Below are positions 58,645 through 64,000 of a DNA stretch of 64,000 nt, in pieces. A program made the position numbers and the translations under genes. Origin of the DNA: a virus. Each line of letters opens with the position of its first letter. Position 1 is the stretch's first letter. The stretch lies in the IMG/VR virus record IMGVR_UViG_3300034073_005193, positions 56,840 through 120,839 of that record; one strand, written 5' to 3'. The notes under the pieces were generated by a model. That model saw only the letters and a program-made list of their open reading frames with translations. It was not told the DNA's origin and did no database searches.

Positions 58645-60036
58645 ATGTTTATTAAAAAGTTTGCAGAAGTAGATTTTGAAAATTTATTTGAAATAAATCT
58701 AAAATCTTTAGAAAATAAAGAAAATCATTCTAAATCTAATTATTTAGAACATGCAATTAATTTTCTTAAAATTTCTGCAGATCTTTTGGATGAAATTGGT
58801 AAAGAAGAAGCAGCTGAAGAATTAACTCTTATTTTAGATGAACTTGCCGAAGTTGAATCAGATGATACAGATCATGAATCAGAAGAAGGACCGGAAGAAG
58901 AATTAGTAGACTCTTTAGGAAAACATATTCATGATCCGTCATTAGAAGGCACTGATTCTTCTGAAGAAATGCTCAGCCATATGAAAAATAAAGGCTGGAT
59001 GTTTGGAAATCACCAACCTGCTTCTGGAATGATAATTATTCACGAAGATGCTGAGCCTTTTGAAAGTTCAAATAAAATGAAAGGTCCAGAATGTAAAGCT
59101 TGTGGTCAATGCGCTAATTGCTGCGATTGTAGCTCTTGCAATTACTGTGGTGATAAAATGGCAGACGATGCGTTATTTTGCGGAGATGCATGCGCTGATA
59201 TGGCAGAAGATCAAGGCATGGTCTATGACTGCATGTCAGACGATGATGGCGCTGAAATGAGTGAAGAAGACGAAGAGGAGTATGAAGAAGGTGACGAGGA
59301 ATCTGATGAGATGGAAGAAGATGATGAATTAATGGAAGAAGATGATGAATTAATGGAAGAAGAGGAAGAGTTTAATAAAGAAGCAAATGATTTTTATGAT
59401 CTTGGCGCAATGATGGCTCAAGAGCATGCTCAGATGAATTTAGTAAATGTTCTTGAAGCTGTCCTCGCTGTTGAGGAAGATCTTCCATTAGATGAAACTG
59501 AAGAATTTGCTTTGGGCTATTTAGAAGCATGCGATTGCTCATTAGAAGAGGCTTTAAAACAATTTGAAGAAGTTCAAGAATATCTTGAAGAAAATGATTA
59601 TGAACCAAGATATTCTCTAGAAGAAGTTGAAAGACTTCTTTCGGATGATGAATTATCAGATGACCCAAGCGATGATTTCGATAATGAATTAGAAGGAATT
59701 ATATCAAAACAAGAATCCTCTGAATCTATGGAAGAAGATGAGGACATCATAGACCTTGAAGAAGATGAAGATGAAGATGAAGATGAAGATGAAGATGAAG
59801 ACGAAGAGGACGAAGAGGACGAGAACGAGGAAGGCGATGAATTAGATGTTAATGATGCTAGATCTAAACCAAAATGCAAAGGTTGGAAAAAATCACCCGT
59901 TGGTTCTCCAAGACAAAGAGCTTTTTGCCGTCGCCACTGCGGCATGAAGAAAAAATTAACTTCTAAGAAAGTCGCAGACGATCCAGATTCTTGCATTAAT
60001 CAAGGCTTGCGTCGCTGGAAATGTCGTTGTTCCTGA
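58645..60036 (+). CDS. Acidic Cys-cluster virion-family protein, 463 aa
   Basis: Starts 1 bp after the previous stop. Leader F-I-K-K-F-A-E-V-D-F-E-N-L, then the module (S-N-Y-L-E-H-A-I-N-F-L-K-I-S-A-D-L-L-D-E-I-G-K-E-E-A-A-E-E-L). A Cys-rich stretch follows (C-K-A-C-G-Q-C-A-N-C-C-D-C-S-S-C-N-Y-C, near 59094-59150), then long Glu/Asp-rich tracts (59265-59370, 59755-59850). The C-terminal tail has S-P-R-Q-R-A-F-C-R-R-H-C-G-M-K-K-K and then D-P-D-S-C-I-N, ending W-K-C-R-C-S. That tail pattern (RQxAFC...GMKKKLTS...DPxSxIN) is one I have seen in other phage proteins. Function unknown. Confidence 0.6.
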   Translation: MFIKKFAEVDFENLFEINLKSLENKENHSKSNYLEHAINFLKISADLLDEIGKEEAAEELTLILDELAEVESDDTDHESEEGPEEELVDSLGKHIHDPSLEGTDSSEEMLSHMKNKGWMFGNHQPASGMIIIHEDAEPFESSNKMKGPECKACGQCANCCDCSSCNYCGDKMADDALFCGDACADMAEDQGMVYDCMSDDDGAEMSEEDEEEYEEGDEESDEMEEDDELMEEDDELMEEEEEFNKEANDFYDLGAMMAQEHAQMNLVNVLEAVLAVEEDLPLDETEEFALGYLEACDCSLEEALKQFEEVQEYLEENDYEPRYSLEEVERLLSDDELSDDPSDDFDNELEGIISKQESSESMEEDEDIIDLEEDEDEDEDEDEDEDEEDEEDENEEGDELDVNDARSKPKCKGWKKSPVGSPRQRAFCRRHCGMKKKLTSKKVADDPDSCINQGLRRWKCRCS

Positions 60037-60049
60037 TATATAATACCTT

Positions 60050-60745
60050 ATGTTAAGAATATTACACACCAACAATAGCTTGCCATATTCCTGGCTTGTT
60101 GATCCAAATGCCGAATTTGAGCCCGGTATGATAGCTCAATTGAAAGTATATGGCAATCAAGTTGTTTGTGGTGTATCTGATGGTCTTAGCCCCATTGGAA
60201 TCATTGACGATATGAAGAAAACCAGCTTCTCCTCAGCAAAAGTTGATGAGGTTTGCATTATTCCATGTCCTATTCCTACCTTGTCAGGTTCTACTTATGT
60301 TACTCCTATTGATTTAAAATATGAACTAGAAAATGCTAATATTTATCCAGGGTCTTTCGTATGTACCCCTGAATTAGTTGTTTTAAATGCTAGAAATGGC
60401 GTCATTACTATTCCTGCAGGTACTCCATTAAATTATAGCTCTTCAAATAGTGGGATTTTTGACGCTGTTAGAGTGGTGGTTCGATACAGCCACCAAGTGG
60501 CTGGTATTCCAGGAGAAAACTCTACAGAGGGTACTGGAAGAATAACAGTTTGGACCAGCAAAATAATAGCTGCAACAGACCAGTTTGATACCTCTGCCTC
60601 TTATGCTTTGAATAGCATTTTATTTTGCGGAATTGATGGCAAGTTAAGCACTTCCAGAATTGATGAAACTTATCCGCCCGTTGGAATTGTTACGGCTCCG
60701 CCAACAGCTATTTATAGTTTCTTAGAATTTAAGACATACTTCTAA
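60050..60745 (+). CDS. Beta-rich virion protein, paralogue of next gene; possible decoration protein, 231 aa
   Basis: Almost no helix; repeated strands with F-E-P-G-M-I-A-Q-L-K-V, G-V-S-D-G-L-S-P-I-G-I-I-D-D and, at the C-terminus, L-F-C-G-I-D-G-K-L-S ... P-P-V-G-I-V-T. The pattern P-G-M-I then G-I-I recurs in the gene at 60745, so the two are paralogues. Its ATG is 13 bp after the stop of the 58645 gene. Capsid decoration or cement proteins often have such beta folds, but I cannot assign it firmly. Confidence 0.6.
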   Translation: MLRILHTNNSLPYSWLVDPNAEFEPGMIAQLKVYGNQVVCGVSDGLSPIGIIDDMKKTSFSSAKVDEVCIIPCPIPTLSGSTYVTPIDLKYELENANIYPGSFVCTPELVVLNARNGVITIPAGTPLNYSSSNSGIFDAVRVVVRYSHQVAGIPGENSTEGTGRITVWTSKIIAATDQFDTSASYALNSILFCGIDGKLSTSRIDETYPPVGIVTAPPTAIYSFLEFKTYF

Positions 60746-61107
60746 TGGTTATAATTTTTGAATCTTTACATGAAAAGCCTGTTAAAATGCTTTTTAAAGA
60801 TTCTTTGCATTTTCCAGACCCAGGAATGATCGTTTCATTAGATGATGGAATTGCTAAAATTTGTACGGGCAAAAGACCCTTTGGAATTATTGGAGATTAT
60901 CCAGATGAGTTTGGATTAATTCCTGTTTGGTTTGAGAATACAATCTTTGAAACTAACATGATAGAACCTGGCGTTTATAAATTAAAAGATAAACTATATT
61001 GTAGTGAATATGGTAGATTTACGAATGTAAAAATATTTGAAGATTCTTTGCTAATTGGACACATAGAAGAGATTAAAGAAAATAGTTTGGTAATTGAGCT
61101 AATTTAG
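60745..61107 (+). CDS. Beta-rich virion protein, shorter paralogue of previous gene, 120 aa
   Basis: Overlaps the previous stop by one base. Shares F-P-D-P-G-M-I-V-S-L-D-D-G with the 60050 protein, then P-F-G-I-I-G-D and a second half with L-Y-C-S-E-Y-G-R-F-T ... L-L-I-G-H-I-E-E. Likely arose by duplication and shortening. Probably a head decoration or small capsid protein by context. Confidence 0.55.
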   Translation: MVIIFESLHEKPVKMLFKDSLHFPDPGMIVSLDDGIAKICTGKRPFGIIGDYPDEFGLIPVWFENTIFETNMIEPGVYKLKDKLYCSEYGRFTNVKIFEDSLLIGHIEEIKENSLVIELI

Positions 61108-61144
61108 CGATATTAAGATATATAGTTTGACGCAAAAGGAATGT

Positions 61145-61465
61145 ATGGATAATGATCAGGATTTAAAAGCATTAATGTCTTCTGAAGTATTTAGAAATTA
61201 TTTGTCATTAGAGATGGAAAGAGAAGCAAAAGCTAAACTTCCAAATGAAGAACAAATAAAAATATCTCAACGCAAAGCAAAAGAAGCTAGCGAAGCATTA
61301 ACTGCATTTGCTCAATTTGAAACACAAGTAAAAGAAAACTTTCTTTTAAAAGAAGCTTTTTTAAATATGCAAAAAGAAATTTCTAACAATCCAGCCCTTG
61401 CACAAAAATTAGGTAAAAAATTTACCGATGCAATTATGATGTTAGATTTAGATTCAACTTTTTGA
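61145..61465 (+). CDS. Hypothetical helical protein, 106 aa
   Basis: ATG 61145 with AAAGGA 4 bp upstream; the TTG at 61127 is less likely. The gap in front contains TATTAAGATATATAG (61111-61125), promoter-like. The product is charged and helical (DLKALMSSEVFRNYLSLEMEREAKAKLP ... ALTAFAQFETQVKENFLLKEAFLNMQKE). No family recognised. Confidence 0.5.
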   Translation: MDNDQDLKALMSSEVFRNYLSLEMEREAKAKLPNEEQIKISQRKAKEASEALTAFAQFETQVKENFLLKEAFLNMQKEISNNPALAQKLGKKFTDAIMMLDLDSTF

Positions 61466-61472
61466 GGAATAG

Positions 61473-64000
61473 ATGAAAAAAGAAGATAATTTTATCAGCA
61501 GCCCAGTCCTTAGAGAATATTACAATACAGCCATTGAAAAAGGCTGGATTTCTAATGAAGTTGCAGTTAAAACTGCCTCATTGGAAGCTGATCGTTATTC
61601 TCCTACTGGAAATCTAATGCAGGATTTAGTCAATCTTGCATTTGGTTTGCGAGAGGCGGGTCTATATTCTCAAGCTGAGTCTTTAGAGACAAAGATTAAT
61701 ATTTTCAAAAAAGCTCAAATAGAACTTGGGTTAATTGATCAAAAAAGCTTATTGATGCAGCAACATGCTCATCCTGAGAATGCTAAAATCGTTGATGCTC
61801 AAAATGGCTGGGGCGTAGTTCATACAAATGTAGATAGACAACGTAAAATTTTAGAAACCCTAACACATCAACCCAAAGGAATGCATCAAGAAGCTATTAA
61901 AACAATATCTCTTGCTGCTGCTGAAGCTTTGGGCTTATTAAAGTTAGCTCAAGATGATGGAGATGGGCTTGTAGAAAGTTCGCCTGGCGATGCATTGGGT
62001 GAAGATGGGGAAGACATGGATGAGACAGTGCCAGAGTCTGGTCAAATATTGCCTTCTGGTAAATTGGTAGATCCTGCCATGGCGCAAAAAGTATCTGCCC
62101 ATAAAAATATAACAAAAACAACATATGCTTCTATTAAAAATTCATTAAAAGCTATTAATGGAGCTTTTAGTAAAATTAAAAACAATACTAAACTCTTCTC
62201 CAAAGATTCCATATTAAAAAATATGGAGAGCCCCACTTCTAAGTGGTATCTATCAGTTATTGGGGCAGATTCTGAGTCTCTTAAAAATTTAGAAAGACTA
62301 ACTAGTAATTTTGGAACTACTCCAGAATCCGCTGCTGCAAAAATTGAAGCAATGGAATATGAGTCTTTAAAAAGTCTTATAACATCAGCAATGCCTGCCT
62401 ATGGAGGATATGTTATAGGAACTAATTTTAGTTATCCAATGATGGCAGCTCCAGGAGCTAAAAGAGTAAGAAGCAGACAAGAAAGAAAAGAAAAAGCTGA
62501 AAGAGGCTTTTTCGATAAAATATTTGATTCAGAAACTAAATCTGAAGAAGTTGCTAAAGATACTACTCCAGAAGAAATGAAACTGGACATAGTAGAAAAA
62601 GCAAAGTACGATGATCGATACAAGCAAAATAAAAATTCAATTTGGTCAGGAATTATGAGCTATGCAGACCGTCCAAAATTGGGCGGAATCGAGCAGTCGC
62701 CTGAAAAAGTTGCTAGATTGGCAAACGCTATCTCCCAGCATATTTCTAGCGAGAGCGAAAAATTATTTTCAGAAGATAATATTCAAGCAGCAGGCGCTGC
62801 TGCAATAGCTAAATATTCTACAGTTGTTAATACATTAAATAAAATTTCAACTCAAATTAATGTTGGATTAAACGCCATTTATCCAGACCGAGTAGAGTTA
62901 TTTACATCTATTACAAAAAGGTCTGCGGCGCTATCAAGATATTTAAATGACCAAAAAGATGAGTTGATTCCAGTTTCTTCTCTTGGGCTCTTTCAAGAGA
63001 TTCTAGGAAACGTAGCAGCTATCAATGCCTCTGCTTTAAATGCCGTTTCTGTATTTGAAACCAATCCTATTAGCACAGAGCTTGAATCTCCTAGGGTATC
63101 TTCTAAGAAGGCAAAGCCTATTTTAGATAATTTGGTTTACTGCATTAACATGATGGATCAATATGCTGATTATTTGAGAGTAAAAGCTCCTAATGGTCCA
63201 GATTATAAGAAAGTCACAAATTATTATAATAAAATGATGGCTATTCATCAAGCCGTTAATGCCAATCAAAATAAAACTTGGGCAGACGTTCAAGCCGCCA
63301 TTGCAGGTAAAGCTGGATTGAGTTTTGAATCTTATGATCATCTTAATTCTTATATTGCAAATCTTAGAAACCGAGTTGCGCAAGCTGTTGCTCAAAGCCC
63401 TGGATTAGGAGTTAAGGCAAGCGATGATAATCAAGTGGTAAAATTGGGTCAATCCATGCTTGAAGAAGCAGTAAGTAATGTTAAAGGAACTATAGGAAAT
63501 CTTTTCGGGGGTATACCTGCGGCTGCGGGTCCCGTTGCTACTCCCGCAGCCGCAGCAGCTGCAATTGGAGCAGTAGGAGCAATAGGAGAACCCTTGACTC
63601 CTGAACCAAAAAAAGTGGATTCATCAGTTAAAACCCCAGATGTAGCTGCGTTTAATCCTGCCCCTTCAGGCGGCGTGGCTGCGGGCGGCGGGGCTGCAGG
63701 CGCAGGCTCTGGTGGAGTATCTAGTGGCAAAGGACCTTCTGCTCCAGCAACAAGCAAAGATAAACTTTCTGCAGCCAGACAAAAAGTTTGGGAAATGCAA
63801 GAAATGCTCCAAGAATTATCAGAGTTCTTAACAAATAACCCAAGTAAAGCTCCAGGAGTAACTAAGGCTGATATTGATACCATTATGTTCGTTGGGAGAT
63901 CCAATCAAAAAGGAAGCCTAGATGGAGATTGGGGCAGAAGAACCACCAGCTCAATCAACGCTGCAAACAAAGCAACTAAATTAAGTTTAACTCCTTCTCC
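61473..64000 (+). CDS. Large virion protein, 3' end outside window; peptidoglycan-binding-like motif near the end
   Basis: The frame is open from ATG 61473 (RBS TGAGGAAT) to the window end, at least 842 residues. The start MKKEDNFISSPVLREYYNTAI is followed by a helical segment with the shared module (N-L-M-Q-D-L-V-N-L-A-F-G-L-R-E-A-G-L-Y-S-Q-A-E-S-L). The middle is helical with acidic patches. From about 63510 the protein is Ala/Gly/Pro-rich. Around 63850-63940 lie D-I-D-T-I-M-F-V-G and D-G-D-W-G-R-R-T, a pattern of peptidoglycan-binding domains. Probably a tail or internal virion protein; incomplete. Confidence 0.6.
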   Translation, partial: MKKEDNFISSPVLREYYNTAIEKGWISNEVAVKTASLEADRYSPTGNLMQDLVNLAFGLREAGLYSQAESLETKINIFKKAQIELGLIDQKSLLMQQHAHPENAKIVDAQNGWGVVHTNVDRQRKILETLTHQPKGMHQEAIKTISLAAAEALGLLKLAQDDGDGLVESSPGDALGEDGEDMDETVPESGQILPSGKLVDPAMAQKVSAHKNITKTTYASIKNSLKAINGAFSKIKNNTKLFSKDSILKNMESPTSKWYLSVIGADSESLKNLERLTSNFGTTPESAAAKIEAMEYESLKSLITSAMPAYGGYVIGTNFSYPMMAAPGAKRVRSRQERKEKAERGFFDKIFDSETKSEEVAKDTTPEEMKLDIVEKAKYDDRYKQNKNSIWSGIMSYADRPKLGGIEQSPEKVARLANAISQHISSESEKLFSEDNIQAAGAAAIAKYSTVVNTLNKISTQINVGLNAIYPDRVELFTSITKRSAALSRYLNDQKDELIPVSSLGLFQEILGNVAAINASALNAVSVFETNPISTELESPRVSSKKAKPILDNLVYCINMMDQYADYLRVKAPNGPDYKKVTNYYNKMMAIHQAVNANQNKTWADVQAAIAGKAGLSFESYDHLNSYIANLRNRVAQAVAQSPGLGVKASDDNQVVKLGQSMLEEAVSNVKGTIGNLFGGIPAAAGPVATPAAAAAAIGAVGAIGEPLTPEPKKVDSSVKTPDVAAFNPAPSGGVAAGGGAAGAGSGGVSSGKGPSAPATSKDKLSAARQKVWEMQEMLQELSEFLTNNPSKAPGVTKADIDTIMFVGRSNQKGSLDGDWGRRTTSSINAANKATKLSLTPS

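Noticed and set aside
59755-59850. GATGAAGATGAA repeats as a repeat array.
   Set aside because: In-frame Glu/Asp-rich coding tract, similar to other acidic proteins here.

Overview
The window is a contiguous piece of a large, AT-rich double-stranded DNA bacteriophage genome (roughly one third G+C by eye). The virion assembly genes show this: a large terminase, a portal, an intein-containing prohead protease/scaffold gene and a virion lysin. They sit beside a phage-style replication block. Genes are packed with 1-20 bp gaps or ATGA-type overlaps, nearly all on the + strand, and many have a Shine-Dalgarno sequence (AAGGA, AGGAG), so the host is an SD-using bacterium that I cannot name. No tRNA, rRNA, CRISPR array, insertion sequence or integrase is visible. 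The standard code fits, with TAA, TAG and TGA all used as stops. Neither edge is a genome end: a topoisomerase I gene enters from the left and a virion gene runs off the right.

Layout. (1) 1-9.2 kb: topoisomerase I tail, ribosomal protein bS21, an MT-A70 adenine methyltransferase, an HNH nuclease, a membrane protein, translation initiation factor IF-3, peptide deformylase and many small unknown genes. (2) 9.2-28.7 kb: replication, recombination and chaperones, with a primase zinc-finger protein, SbcD/SbcC-type nuclease, dNMP kinase, Fe-S PD-(D/E)XK nuclease, trigger factor, a 1203-residue DnaE-type polymerase, a possible UvsY-like mediator, RecA/UvsX, a gp32-like SSB, a RuvC-like resolvase, DnaJ, the primase Toprim core and a sigma-like HTH protein. 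(3) 28.7-49.5 kb: packaging and head or tail genes, with large terminase, an antisense PIN-PhoH gene, portal, a lysozyme-like virion protein, a truncated CCA-adding-type nucleotidyltransferase and many unknown structural proteins. (4) 49.6-64 kb: prohead protease with a 376-residue homing intein fused to a long scaffold-like region, a family of related coiled-coil proteins, two paralogous beta-rich proteins and a large Ala/Gly/Pro-rich virion protein.

How it works together. The phage brings its own replisome core: polymerase with apparently intact PHP exonuclease motifs, split primase, SSB, recombinase and resolvase. It also brings an unusual set of factors acting at the ribosome from initiation to folding: bS21 and IF-3 on the 30S subunit, deformylase and trigger factor at the exit tunnel, then DnaJ. 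This looks like a programme to steer host ribosomes to phage mRNA and to process the new chains.

The least described structure is in the virion block. Several consecutive proteins beside the protease share a short N-terminal leader and a common helix-turn-helix-like module, which I suggest is a capsid-targeting/scaffold-binding system. A TATTAAT motif recurs in six intergenic gaps, sometimes next to long perfect hairpins, and may be a phage-specific promoter. No major capsid protein, replicative helicase, sliding clamp or tail sheath could be recognised in this window.
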